DNA from: Nostoc sp. FACHB-973
GTDB taxonomy: Bacteria; Cyanobacteriota; Cyanobacteriia; Cyanobacteriales; Nostocaceae
NCBI RefSeq assembly: GCF_014698115.1
Contig: NZ_JACJSJ010000034.1
Location: forward strand, 1 to 64,000
Reading direction: 5' to 3'
DNA length: 64,000 bases
Below, piece after piece: positions 16,420-26,043 of this stretch (positions are counted from its first letter, which is position 1; the number at the start of each line of letters is the position of its first letter). Below the pieces are notes generated by a model that made no database searches, was not told the DNA's origin, and saw nothing but the letters and a program-made list of their open reading frames with translations. The translations under genes and the position numbers were made by a program.

Positions 16420-19400
16420 ATTCAGCAGTGCGCCCAAATTCTTCTGGTGCATATTGCAGGTGAACTTGGGCACCAGGCCAAGAAAATGTCCCAGGTGTCA
16501 CAGAACGGACTAAATAATGCAGGCTGTAAACTCCTGGTTCGAGGTGGTCGGCGTAGGCGATAATACGATCGCGGTAAACATCCCTAAAACCAAGTTCCCA
16601 GCTATCGGCTTTTGCTTGTAATGCAGCCGTAGCAGTTTGAAAACTCGCATCCACCGCCTCAAAACCTGCTGGTAGTGGATCTTTTATTACTATATGATCC
16701 ACGGGGCGATCGCAGATAATTTCTAAACCAATATCAAACACTTGTCCAGGGGCTAAAGTCAAGGGTTTATCCAAAGCATAAAGCCCTGTTTTTTGTAAAA
16801 CTTTCTCTTCATTTACTTGACTAATTTCTCGCGTTATGCGTAACCCATTAAATCTGCCTGGTTGATTTCCTTGCAAGCGATAATTATAAGCAACCAAATA
16901 ATGTAAATTGCCATTACCTGATTTTTGTAGTGTTAAATCATTACGCCCACGAGGTAATTGATTCATCGGCACATTTAGCTGTAAGCTAGGATTTTTGTAG
17001 CCTTCAAAGCGATTTTCTCCTAACTTTTTCCCAGCTAATTGTACTGTGGCTACAAAATTAGGTGGTGTGGGTTGCAGTTGGCTATAATCTACCAAAGCTG
17101 TTAATGCTTGGGCATTATTATAGTTAGTTTGCCATGTGCCATTTCGTCGCAGTGCGAGAAGACTTTGGAATAACTTATCTATGACTTCGGGTTTACTTTG
17201 TTTGGCAATAAATAAACGTAAAGCTTCCGCCTGGGTTGCGGTAGATGAACTCATCCATCCCCAACTAGATGGTAAACTTACAACTGCTGTGCGACCAGTT
17301 TCATATATATTTTGTTGCAGCTTGTTCACTAATTGTTGAGATTCGTCTTGCCATTCTGCGAATTGAGATAAATATCGCGCAAGTTTAATTTGAGTGACTA
17401 CATCAAAATTATTGCGCTGTTCGTAAATATCTCCAAGGAAAGTATTGCGTTTTTCACCTAGTTCTGATAAAGCAATTAAAGCTTTCAGTTGCAGTTGTCT
17501 TTTACATAGTAGTTGTTTGCAAAAATCGTATTCTCCAGGATTGGCTAAAACTTTTTGCAAATAAGTTTTGAGGCGAGACAACATTCCCGCATCAACTAAA
17601 TTAGGAAACGCCTGATTTGCTTTCACTAAAGATTCAGCCGCATAGGAAGAAACCCAAGGGTCAGATTTTTCTTGTCCGGGGAAAGCTGCAAAACCACCAT
17701 CAGCTATTTGCAGTTTTTGTAATTTTTCAACGTACTGATTTACATTCCCTAGTCCCCAGTCCCCAGTCCCCAGTCCCCATTTTTGAGAAAGAGTTTGCAG
17801 ATTAGCCGCAATTATTAATTGACTCGCTGCGGGTTCTGCAAAAGGTAAATCATTATCTGCTAAAACCTGCTTTGCTGGTGCTTTAATTTCGGGAATTAAA
17901 GTACTCGCCAATTGAATATCTAAACCTCCGGCGTCAGGGAAGGTATTTTTGTCAACATTCAAGGGAATTTGTACTTGTTTTTCAGTTACACCAGTTTCAA
18001 CGACTTGTTCTGTTATTTCAATTGGCTTAACTTCCAAAGGTAATTCAAAAGCATCTGCGGCTGTATTATTTAGCTGAGTGGTAAAGCGAACTTTCCCGAC
18101 TCCGACACTATCCGCCACCATTGGAAAGCGATAAGCGTGAGTTGCAGATTCAGCTTTGGTTTCTAAAGCTGTAGTTGTGGGGTTTTTCTCGGCAAACTTA
18201 ACTGTACTGCTAAGTTCGCCATTAATTGAGAGATTTCCGGTATTCCCGGTGTTGTTGGTGACGGATAAACCAGCGAAGATGCGATCGCCTGGACGGGCAA
18301 ATTGTGGCAAGATAGCATTAGTTAGCAGTGGTTTGGTGCTGATAAAGGTCGCATCACCATTACCAAAACGCAGATTTCCATCAGTCGCCACAGCCATCAC
18401 CCGCCATGTAGTTAAGTCATCCGGTAATTTAAAGGTTATCTGTGCATTACCATTGGCATCGGTGAGAACAGAACCGTTGTAGTAAGCTAAGGCTTGAAAG
18501 TCTGTGCGAGTGCGAGTATTTGCTGCACCAGTCGAGAAACCACCGCCATAACCCCAACCTTTTGGTTTCGCCACATCTTGTGGTTGTAGGATAACATCTG
18601 GGCGATTATCGCTAAAGCGGGTAGAAATCGGCTGTTCTGCATAAACTGTATCTACCAAATCTGGCGGACGATAACCTGAAAGTTGTAACACCGCCTCATT
18701 CACCACCATGACTGTAAACTGTCCTTTGGTGGGATTTCCTTGACTGTCCTTCAATTCTAGTTGTACTGTTTCTTGGGCACCAGGTTCTAATGATGCTTGT
18801 AATGGCTTAACTTGCAGGTTTAAATATTTATCTGCCAAGTTAACTTTAAAAGGTGTAAAACCAATCTTCACCAAGTTATCTAAACTTCCCGCTTCCACTT
18901 GGTTAATCGGTTTACCTTGCCGGACTAATACAGCTTCCACGGCTGCATTTGGTAACATTTCTGGCGTAATTTGGAATTGAATTTGTGGTGCGCCTCCCTG
19001 AACTTTGGTAATTTGCTGAAAAAGAGGTTTGTCTTTGATGACAGCAAAGTATAATTCTGCATCTGGATAGGGAGATTGAATTAGTGCAGTAGCAGTTTCA
19101 CCAGGCCTATACTCTTTTTTATCTAGGTTAACTTCTAAAACATCTTTGTCTCTCGAACCCCAGAATACTGGATTTCCTCCAGTTACCCAAACTTGTAAAT
19201 CTGTGGCCCTTAATTCGTCTTTATCATCGCTAAAATTAGCTCTAATACGATACGATCCAGATTCAGGAGGTATCAAACTTACCGATTGTACATCGTTACC
19301 AGATATAATTTCTAGGCGTCCGACTGTTTGATATTCGACTTGATTTTTTGGCGTCCGGCTACCTTCAACTAATTGTGTGACACTGCTGTATTTTATCTTT

Positions 19401-22234
19401 TGTAATTCTACCAGTACACGTTGATCTGTGATTGGTTTTCCTGTAGGGTCAGTAACAATCACGTTAATAGGGAAAGCCTGGCCAGCGTCAGCGATAAAAT
19501 TGCTTCTTAACCCAATAAGACGATTACTTGGTAAGGCTGTGAAAGTTTGAGAATTTGCTACAGATAAATTAGAAACATCTGCAACTTGCACATCAATTCG
19601 GTAAGTCATGGGATATGGTAAATCCTTAGCCACGGTTACCGTTTGACTACTTTTACCACTAGCATCTAGTTGGGCATTAGTTTGCAATACATCACTAGAT
19701 ACAGTCGGAGATTCTTCCGGCCAAAACCATTGCCTACCAAAACTAAATTGTTCCCAACCTTTGGGAATGAAATTAGCCTGTTGACGAGTGATAAAGTATT
19801 TTGCTTCTCCACCTTCCACAGGTGCGCCAAATAAATAATTACTAGTCGCTTTAATATCAACTTTCTCATCAACGAGAGCAAATTCTTTATCTAAATTGAG
19901 TTCAACTTTAAAATTGGGTGGTTTAAACTCAGCTACCCGAAATTCACCAGAAATTTCTTGCCCATTTTTACCTTTGGCTTGGATTGTATAGTAACCTAAG
20001 CGCTGAGTTTTTTGGATGGGCAATTCTAGGGAAAACGTACCAAACTCATTTGTAGTTTGCGTGCCTAAGTTAGTTTTTTGCCCATCGGGATTGAGGAGAG
20101 TTAGCTGATAAACAGCATTTTTATCTTGCTGAATTGCACCATTTTGTAAGTAGTTAGTAAAACCCGTTAACCAAGCTTTTTCACCTGGTTGATATAACTG
20201 TCTATCTGAGAAAATTACCCCGCGTGATTCTGGCTTGTTATCTTGCCAACCTGCATCAATTCCGTAACCATAAACGCCGCTATATTCTTCGACTCTCGCA
20301 AATGCCCAATCTTGATTTTCACGGGCAATTACTAAGACTTGCGGTGACTTAACAGAACTTTGATTTTCCGAATTACATTGCTGTAATTGTTCGCGGTTAA
20401 CTCTAAGAATGCCATTTTCATCAGTTTTACCTGTTGCACAAGGTACAGGTTCAGGACGTGATTTTGCCTGTAATTTTGATTGATAAATTTCAATACTAGC
20501 CGCTTTCACTGGCGAACCATCAGTAAGATGATTAACGCGAATTAATCCTGACTCTGGAAACCATTGAGTAAATACGCCCAAATTCGTCAATTCAACCATG
20601 CCATAAGTCGTAGGTTCCCGCCACAATTCCTTGCCATTCTCCTGATATTTATTCGTGCGGGCTTGGACTCCATAAGCTAACATTCCCGTAGGAGAATTTA
20701 TTTTTTCTGGCAGAGGAACAGTAACATCAACTGATTGATTTTTCTTACCTGATACTTTGAAGCTTTCCCACTGGGCAGGTTTTGGTAAGAAATCATTACT
20801 ATAGTTAAAATAAACTAAATCTGTCGGTTTAACTACTTGATAAGCTGCTTTATATTGCGATTCTGGCAGATTTACTGTACTAATATTTAACTGTAAATCT
20901 TTATCTGCGGGGAAGATATTTAAATCTGATGGTACCCAGATATCCCCGGCTAAATCTCCAGTATCGTATTTAATTGTGACGGGTTTACCTAAAGTCTGCC
21001 CAAATTTATCTTTGAGATTGCTGTTAATAGTAATTGTATAAGTTTTCGCTGGTTCTAGGGCATAAGGATTGATACCGACAATTCTATCTTCATCGTTTAC
21101 TTGGAGAATTCTCGCAATATCTTTTGGTGCTGGATTAATGGTAATATTTTCTTTGGCGGAATCTGCTATTAAGACGTTATTAAACTCTAACTGGGGACTA
21201 CCTTTAATAAATCTTCCATAGGTTCCACCTGCATCTGGCTGTCCGTAAAAGTTAATTTGCCGAAATGCTAAAGGCGAATAAGTTGCTAACTTAGTGGCAA
21301 ATTCTTTTTCTGTTGGAAGATTGCCATAAGCAGGAAGTATTCCAGGAGAAAATACTAAGCGATAACGGGTTGCTTTTTCGAGATTCTGTTGTGGGGTGAG
21401 GTTATATATCCAATTCCGTGCGGAAGGGTCAAATTTTTCTACAGGTTCTTCGTCTTCTGATGGCTTTTCTTCTTTATTTAATTCGACTTTGAAGCGTACA
21501 CCTTGATTTTTACCTTCAGGAATTAACTGTAAATGTTCTTGAACAGAACCTAAATCTAATTCTACATTGGAAGTGAATTGTAATTTCTGTTGTAAATCAA
21601 TGGGTTCGGCGTCAGCTTTTTCGATGGGGTTAACGCCGGGTAAATTAGTTAAGTTGATAGACTCGGTATTGAATGTCCAAGCTAAATCTTTGTCTAGTCG
21701 ATGATTTTTTAAATCGGCTAAACCTGCTTTGAGGGTAACTTGTAATCGCGTGGCTTTTGGCAGTGCTTTCTGGGCTTGAAATCCCACCATGCGCGGTGTC
21801 AAAAAGCGAAATTCTCCGGGTAAAGGCGGCCAAATAGCAAATTTTTGTAATAATTTTTGTTGTTCTGGACTGTCAAGACTCTCAACTGGGATTAAGGCTT
21901 CTTTAAAACGGATGCGGATTTGGTTGAGGGGTTTGGCATCTCCGATGGGGCTTATTTGTTCAATCCAGTCTGGTAGTTTTGGTGGGGTGAGTTGGGAAAC
22001 TGTTGGAAGTTGTTCTTTGGTTGAGTTGATACCAAAGAAATTACACCCTGCCATTGCTAGTGTAAATGTAAAGAGAAGAAGAAATTGTATTGTTCTCTTC
22101 TTTCTCGAAGAACGACTGATTTTTTTTAACGAACTGCCAAGGACGCGTTCTCTGCGAGACACTACGTGAACGCGCAGCGTCTCGAAGAGATGGACAATTG
22201 TATAGTGCAAACGGAAGAAAAATCTGATAAGCAT
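16391..22234 (-). CDS. Large alpha-2-macroglobulin family lipoprotein, thioester motif lost
   Basis: 1947 residues. Basic N-terminus, hydrophobic segment and lipobox LAMAGC (Cys near residue 64), then macroglobulin (MG) domains, a bait-region-containing half and the conserved A2M segment (DLTTWRVMAVATDGNLRFG, about 1290). The helical thioester domain follows and finally the C-terminal receptor-like part with DRIIAYADHLEPGVY. Where thioester members have a GCxEQ motif, this one has LPFAEPAASQ (about 1462-1471): both Cys and Gln are gone. A heptamer repeat codes GLGTGDWGLGN about 20 residues later. The start is uncertain; the first 35 codons overlap a dispersed repeat (22143-22185). These proteins are periplasmic protease traps. 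The divergent pbpC neighbour is the classical partner. Confidence 0.92.
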   Translation of the reverse strand: MLIRFFFRLHYTIVHLFETLRVHVVSRRERVLGSSLKKISRSSRKKRTIQFLLLFTFTLAMAGCNFFGINSTKEQLPTVSQLTPPKLPDWIEQISPIGDAKPLNQIRIRFKEALIPVESLDSPEQQKLLQKFAIWPPLPGEFRFLTPRMVGFQAQKALPKATRLQVTLKAGLADLKNHRLDKDLAWTFNTESINLTNLPGVNPIEKADAEPIDLQQKLQFTSNVELDLGSVQEHLQLIPEGKNQGVRFKVELNKEEKPSEDEEPVEKFDPSARNWIYNLTPQQNLEKATRYRLVFSPGILPAYGNLPTEKEFATKLATYSPLAFRQINFYGQPDAGGTYGRFIKGSPQLEFNNVLIADSAKENITINPAPKDIARILQVNDEDRIVGINPYALEPAKTYTITINSNLKDKFGQTLGKPVTIKYDTGDLAGDIWVPSDLNIFPADKDLQLNISTVNLPESQYKAAYQVVKPTDLVYFNYSNDFLPKPAQWESFKVSGKKNQSVDVTVPLPEKINSPTGMLAYGVQARTNKYQENGKELWREPTTYGMVELTNLGVFTQWFPESGLIRVNHLTDGSPVKAASIEIYQSKLQAKSRPEPVPCATGKTDENGILRVNREQLQQCNSENQSSVKSPQVLVIARENQDWAFARVEEYSGVYGYGIDAGWQDNKPESRGVIFSDRQLYQPGEKAWLTGFTNYLQNGAIQQDKNAVYQLTLLNPDGQKTNLGTQTTNEFGTFSLELPIQKTQRLGYYTIQAKGKNGQEISGEFRVAEFKPPNFKVELNLDKEFALVDEKVDIKATSNYLFGAPVEGGEAKYFITRQQANFIPKGWEQFSFGRQWFWPEESPTVSSDVLQTNAQLDASGKSSQTVTVAKDLPYPMTYRIDVQVADVSNLSVANSQTFTALPSNRLIGLRSNFIADAGQAFPINVIVTDPTGKPITDQRVLVELQKIKYSSVTQLVEGSRTPKNQVEYQTVGRLEIISGNDVQSVSLIPPESGSYRIRANFSDDKDELRATDLQVWVTGGNPVFWGSRDKDVLEVNLDKKEYRPGETATALIQSPYPDAELYFAVIKDKPLFQQITKVQGGAPQIQFQITPEMLPNAAVEAVLVRQGKPINQVEAGSLDNLVKIGFTPFKVNLADKYLNLQVKPLQASLEPGAQETVQLELKDSQGNPTKGQFTVMVVNEAVLQLSGYRPPDLVDTVYAEQPISTRFSDNRPDVILQPQDVAKPKGWGYGGGFSTGAANTRTRTDFQALAYYNGSVLTDANGNAQITFKLPDDLTTWRVMAVATDGNLRFGNGDATFISTKPLLTNAILPQFARPGDRIFAGLSVTNNTGNTGNLSINGELSSTVKFAEKNPTTTALETKAESATHAYRFPMVADSVGVGKVRFTTQLNNTAADAFELPLEVKPIEITEQVVETGVTEKQVQIPLNVDKNTFPDAGGLDIQLASTLIPEIKAPAKQVLADNDLPFAEPAASQLIIAANLQTLSQKWGLGTGDWGLGNVNQYVEKLQKLQIADGGFAAFPGQEKSDPWVSSYAAESLVKANQAFPNLVDAGMLSRLKTYLQKVLANPGEYDFCKQLLCKRQLQLKALIALSELGEKRNTFLGDIYEQRNNFDVVTQIKLARYLSQFAEWQDESQQLVNKLQQNIYETGRTAVVSLPSSWGWMSSSTATQAEALRLFIAKQSKPEVIDKLFQSLLALRRNGTWQTNYNNAQALTALVDYSQLQPTPPNFVATVQLAGKKLGENRFEGYKNPSLQLNVPMNQLPRGRNDLTLQKSGNGNLHYLVAYNYRLQGNQPGRFNGLRITREISQVNEEKVLQKTGLYALDKPLTLAPGQVFDIGLEIICDRPVDHIVIKDPLPAGFEAVDASFQTATAALQAKADSWELGFRDVYRDRIIAYADHLEPGVYSLHYLVRSVTPGTFSWPGAQVHLQYAPEEFGRTAESTLILEDSK
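17751..17780. repeat. In-frame heptamer array inside the macroglobulin gene
   Basis: Four tandem AGTCCCC units (GGGGACT on the coding strand). They encode the Trp/Gly-rich insert WGLGTGDWGLGN in the thioester-domain region. The same heptamer type is intergenic elsewhere (49.1 kb). Confidence 0.8.
22143..22185. repeat. Dispersed GAGACGCTACGCGAACG repeat at the macroglobulin N-terminus
   Basis: Contains CTCTGCGAGACACTACGTGAACGCG and a second arm CGCAGCGTCTCG. It is the same repeat as at 9.25 kb, 38.77 kb and 56.65 kb, here read as codons for RVHVVSRRE if the gene starts at 22234. Confidence 0.6.
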
Positions 22235-22573
22235 ATTTTTAGTAATTCAAAATTAAAAATTAATAAATTATGGCGAATACAAGTTTGGATTTCCTTAATT
22301 AAGTAGGCAATACCAAGACGAATAAAGGACGCGATCGCTAATTATTTGTGCCCAAAGTTTGAATGTAATTGTGTTTATTTATATAGATAACTAATTCAGT
22401 GTGATTGTTCCAACAAATAACTACAATTCTTAACTATTAAGAAGTATTGAATTTACGCGAACATTAATTTACATTTCCTAAGTTATTGCGAATTAATTAT
22501 TAAGGGTTTGACATATTTGCTGATGTAGATGTAATCGGTGCGTCAGAATTAAGGTAAGTTTTCTTGGGCACTG
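22235..22573. promoter_or_regulatory. Divergent promoter region of the macroglobulin and pbpC genes
   Basis: 339 bp of AT-rich DNA between the two divergent genes, with one HIP1 site near 22332. It should carry both promoters, possibly co-regulated. No operator identified. Confidence 0.45.
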
Positions 22574-24898
22574 ATGAAACGAATTTTACGATCGCTAACT
22601 AAATTTAAGCACACAAAGGTTATCCTGGCTGTGCTGCTAATCTGTCTGCTGGTGCGTTTATTACCTTATTTTGCGCCAATTAGTGCCGCAGATATAGCCC
22701 AAAATCAACTAGCAATGCAATTTAGCGATCGCAATAATTTACCATTAGGCACGTTGCTGACTCGTGACCAAGAGCATACATCAGTAATACCCCTAAATCA
22801 AGTTTCGCCGCAGTTTATTCAGGCGATTTTAGCGGCTGAAGATGCTAGCTTTTATGAACATGGCGCCTTGGATATGAAAGCAGTCATCCGCGCCACCAAA
22901 GAAGCTATCCACGCCAAACGAGTTGTTTCCGGTGCTTCCACTATCACTATGCAGTTGGCGCGGATGTTAGATCCCGTCCCGCGCAACTTCTCAGGTAAAA
23001 TGCAAGAGATTTGGCTGGCTTGGCGGTTAGTCGCGGGGATGAATAAAGATGAAATTCTCTCTGCATATATTAATCGGCTGCCAATGGGAGGGAATATATA
23101 TGGTGTAGAAGCAGCGGCGCGGACTTATTTTTCCATCCCAGCCAGTGATTTGAATCTTGCCCAAGCGAGTTTGTTAGCTGCTATTCCTAATAATCCCACT
23201 TATTTTAATCCTTACGAACATTGGGAACGACTCAAGCAGCGACAAAAATATGTGCTTAATCGTATGGTACAGGAAGGGTATGTGAGTGAGGCGATCGCAG
23301 CCCGAACATCCACCGAAAAAGTTGTCTTTCAATCTCGCCCACCGGGAATTATCGCCGCACCACACTTTTTATTTTGGTTAGCAAATCAGTTGGATAAGAC
23401 GCAAGCACAGGAAATTTCCCCGCGTCTCGAAAATTCTGTTATTCGCACAACCATAAATCGTCCTTTACAGCAATTTGTGGAAGCACAGGTACAGCAAGTA
23501 ATTGCTTCTCTCGCGCCTAACAACGTCCACGATGCGGCTGCATTGGTAATTGACAACCACAACGGCGAAGTTTTGGCTTATGTGGGTTCACCCGATTATT
23601 TTAATGAAGCCAAACTCGGACGCAATGATGGAGTACAGGCGCTACGTCAACCAGGTTCTACCCTCAAGCCTTTTGTCTATGAACTCGCTTTAGAAAAAAA
23701 TCTCATTCGCCCAAACACCATTTTGGCAGACGTACCCGCCCATTACGCCATTCCCGGCGCGAAACTTTATAGCCCGACAGATTATACTGAAAGTTTTCTT
23801 GGCCCGGTGCGGGTGCGAATTGCTTTAGCAAATTCTCTCAATGTACCCGCAGTACGCGTGTTAGAAAAAGTAGGCGTGGAAACTTTTTTACAACGTCTGC
23901 ATCAACTGGGGTTTGAACACCTCAATCAAACTCCAGAACATTATGGTTTAGGTTTGACTCTAGGTAGTGGCGAAGTCACTCTCTGGGAATTAGCCCGTGC
24001 CTACCTAATCATAGCACGACAAGGAGACGCCATTCCTTTAGTAACCACATTTTCCAATTCCCCAATCCAAAATCCAAAATCTAAAATCCAAAATTCGCCG
24101 ATTTGGCAATTAATCACCAATATCCTCAGTGACAACCATGCTCGTGCAACAGCTTTTGGTGTAGATTCGGTGTTAAATTTATCCTTTGCCGCTGCTGTTA
24201 AAACTGGCACATCTTCTAATTTTCGTGATACTTGGACAGTTGGCTTCACCACAGATTACACCGTCGCTACTTGGGTAGGTAATTTCAACGGCGAACCGAT
24301 GCGTCAAGTTTCAGGTGTTACAGGCGCAGCACCGTTATGGAATCGAATTATGTTACATCTGCACGAACATCAAGAACCAGCAGCTTTTCCATCTCCAGAA
24401 GGTTTAATACAATTACCTGTTTGTGCAATTTCTGGGTTACGACCAACATCAGATTGTACCTCAGTGGTGCAGGAATATTTCTATCCAGAAGATAAAAATA
24501 ATTACGAAGCTAATAATCAATTTGATTTGCCGCCAGAGTATGATGAGTGGTTGGCAAAACAACAGCGATCGCATTTAATTTCTCATAATTTGAGAATTTT
24601 ATCTCCCCATCATGGCGATTTATTTTTGTTGTATCCAGGTGAAGCAGGAAAGCAAAAATTAGAATTCAAATTAGCGGGAAATAAATCGGCATCTGTGGAG
24701 TGGTGGTTAAATGGTGAAAAGTTAGATACAAATTCAGCTAATTCTTTATTTTGGAATTTGCGTGCAGGTAATTGGACTTTGGAAGCGAGAAGCGGCGAAA
24801 TGACGGATAAGGTAAGTTTTCAGGTGGAGTTAGCTAGTATTAAACCCACGCGTCGAGGATTTTCTATTAGTAATTCTCAGAAGGGGAATCGTCCATAA
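22574..24898 (+). CDS. pbpC: Penicillin-binding protein 1C (peptidoglycan glycosyltransferase/transpeptidase)
   Basis: 774 residues, inner-membrane anchored (VILAVLLICLLVRLLPYF, about 17-34). GT51 domain with catalytic Glu89 in AAEDASFYEHGALD and SGASTITMQLARML. Transpeptidase with SxxK at Ser362-Lys365 (GSTLKPF), SxN at Ser421-Asn423 (NSLN) and KTG at 543-545. The C-terminal part (from about 680) is the PBP1C beta-sandwich domain that follows the Cys-containing CAISGLRP and DCTSV segment. A repeat-coded insert (NSPIQNPKSKIQNSP) lies before the KTG region. In many bacteria pbpC is next to an alpha-2-macroglobulin gene, as here, consistent with joint cell-envelope defence or repair. Confidence 0.93.
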   Translation: MKRILRSLTKFKHTKVILAVLLICLLVRLLPYFAPISAADIAQNQLAMQFSDRNNLPLGTLLTRDQEHTSVIPLNQVSPQFIQAILAAEDASFYEHGALDMKAVIRATKEAIHAKRVVSGASTITMQLARMLDPVPRNFSGKMQEIWLAWRLVAGMNKDEILSAYINRLPMGGNIYGVEAAARTYFSIPASDLNLAQASLLAAIPNNPTYFNPYEHWERLKQRQKYVLNRMVQEGYVSEAIAARTSTEKVVFQSRPPGIIAAPHFLFWLANQLDKTQAQEISPRLENSVIRTTINRPLQQFVEAQVQQVIASLAPNNVHDAAALVIDNHNGEVLAYVGSPDYFNEAKLGRNDGVQALRQPGSTLKPFVYELALEKNLIRPNTILADVPAHYAIPGAKLYSPTDYTESFLGPVRVRIALANSLNVPAVRVLEKVGVETFLQRLHQLGFEHLNQTPEHYGLGLTLGSGEVTLWELARAYLIIARQGDAIPLVTTFSNSPIQNPKSKIQNSPIWQLITNILSDNHARATAFGVDSVLNLSFAAAVKTGTSSNFRDTWTVGFTTDYTVATWVGNFNGEPMRQVSGVTGAAPLWNRIMLHLHEHQEPAAFPSPEGLIQLPVCAISGLRPTSDCTSVVQEYFYPEDKNNYEANNQFDLPPEYDEWLAKQQRSHLISHNLRILSPHHGDLFLLYPGEAGKQKLEFKLAGNKSASVEWWLNGEKLDTNSANSLFWNLRAGNWTLEARSGEMTDKVSFQVELASIKPTRRGFSISNSQKGNRP
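24059..24098. repeat. In-frame AATCCAAA/ATCTAAA array inside pbpC
   Basis: Tandem units (CCAATCC, AAAATCC, AAAATCT, AAAATCC, AAAATTC) encoding PIQNPKSKIQNSP. The same ATCCAAAATCTAAA repeats occur intergenically at 30.06 and 51.75 kb. Confidence 0.75.
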
Positions 24899-25367
24899 TT
24901 ACAGCAATTTTCAGGTAATTAAACCATAGGGTAGGGGCGCACAGCTGTCATTGGTGTCAACTTAAGCTCAAACCGTTGTCCCACAGCCGTTTTACCCCAC
25001 CCCCAACCCCGGAGGTTTTGCGTCAGCAAAGCCGGGGTGGGGTAACTCCGGATTAATTGGTAATTGAGTAAGTTTGCTTTAACGTCATTACAAGGGTTTC
25101 ACGTTAAGTTGACACCAATGGGCATTGCCGTGCCCTTACTAACTTGTGTGTACACCGTAGCCCAATATATCGGGGGGATTAAGGGGGGTAATTCGACTTG
25201 TGTATACACGGTAGCCTTGGTAAGGGGAGGGGAGACAAAGCTTAGCTTTGGCGGGGTGGGGTTCAAATTTTGTGATTTATGCAAGAGGTCTAATGACTAA
25301 TGACTAATGACAATCTTAAGTAAAAACTAAAAATGTGCAATTTGAATCACATTACTTGAGTGCTTGT
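24899..25367. other. Gene-free stretch built of nested repeats
   Basis: Left: half of a palindromic MITE (TTACAGCAATTTTCAGGTAA, then GTAGGGGCGCACAGCTGT at 24931-24948). Then the 168-bp element. Then two copies of ACTTGTGTATACACSGTAGCC (25142 and 25196), also present at 56501. Short ORFs here read through repeats and are not genes. Confidence 0.55.
24951..25118. repeat. 168-bp MITE sharing ends with the IS4-type element at 55.5 kb
   Basis: It starts TTGGTGTCAACTTAAG and ends GTTAAGTTGACACCAA, i.e. the same 16-bp inverted repeat as the transposon at 55517-56409, with one mismatch. The interior is a GC-rich palindromic repeat (CCCCACCC, AACCCCGGAGGTTTTGC, CGGGGTGGGG). It has no transposase fragment. 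A second copy lies in reverse orientation at 1-135. Confidence 0.75.
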
Positions 25368-25856
25368 TTAGTTTCTCTCAGGGTTAAGTTCATTAATTTC
25401 TTTACATTTAGCTGCCGCTGCTTGATATGCTGCTAAATAGTCTTGACCACCTAACATCACATCACCGTAATATTCATAAGGTGGGTCACCATAAATAGGT
25501 AACGGATCGTCTTCTGGATAATCTTCTTTTGATTCTTCAATGATGGCTTTCAGTTTTTTCACTGTCAGCTTTTGTGCAGCAAAATACCAAAGTTCTTGAG
25601 GATTTTTGTTGAGGTGCGGTAATGTCGGATCGATAATGCGTATAAAAGAGTCGTTGCTGGAAGTATCACCTACCTCAATCCAACTGTGTTCAATTGGTCT
25701 GTATGGCTTTCCAGCAAAAGTTAAAAATCCTTGAACATATCTTGCTCCCTCGGTAGACAATGCTGCTTTGTAAGCATTATCAAACGGGGTGCTAGCTCTG
25801 CTGTTTATGCGTTGAGCAATTTTGATTGACAGCGTTTCATCCAATAATTTGTTCAT
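25368..25856 (-). CDS. Conserved hypothetical protein
   Basis: 162 residues from ATG 25856. It contains GARYVQGFLTFAG, then PIEHSWIEVGD and RIIDPTLP, a His and Asp spacing reminiscent of transglutaminase/NlpC-like enzymes, but no matching Cys precedes them. The acidic middle (EESKEDYPEDDPLP) is followed by YEYYGDVMLGGQDYLAAYQAAAAKC. No family assigned. The next gene on the strand is 190 bp away, so it is probably transcribed alone. Confidence 0.6.
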   Translation of the reverse strand: MNKLLDETLSIKIAQRINSRASTPFDNAYKAALSTEGARYVQGFLTFAGKPYRPIEHSWIEVGDTSSNDSFIRIIDPTLPHLNKNPQELWYFAAQKLTVKKLKAIIEESKEDYPEDDPLPIYGDPPYEYYGDVMLGGQDYLAAYQAAAAKCKEINELNPERN

Positions 25857-25909
25857 CAATAGCAAGGATTAGAGCAGCCATGAGAACATATTACCACTCA
25901 TTGGGGGAT

Positions 25910-25993
25910 GGGGGAGATGGGGCATGGGGCATGATGGGGCATGGGGCAGGGGGAGCAGGGGGAGCAGGGGGAGCAGGGGGAGCAGGGGAAGAA
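25910..25993. repeat. Tandem GGGGGAGCA nonamer array
   Basis: At least four copies of GGGGGAGCA after several imperfect GGGGCATG units. It separates the hypothetical gene's promoter from the hybrid kinase 3' end. Confidence 0.8.
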
Positions 25994-26043
25994 GAACTAT
26001 TGATTATTGACTTATGTCCAATGACAAATGACAAATGACTAAT

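Noticed and set aside
25910-25993. CRISPR-like array
   Set aside because: The repeated unit is only 9 bp with no spacers; it is a tandem repeat.
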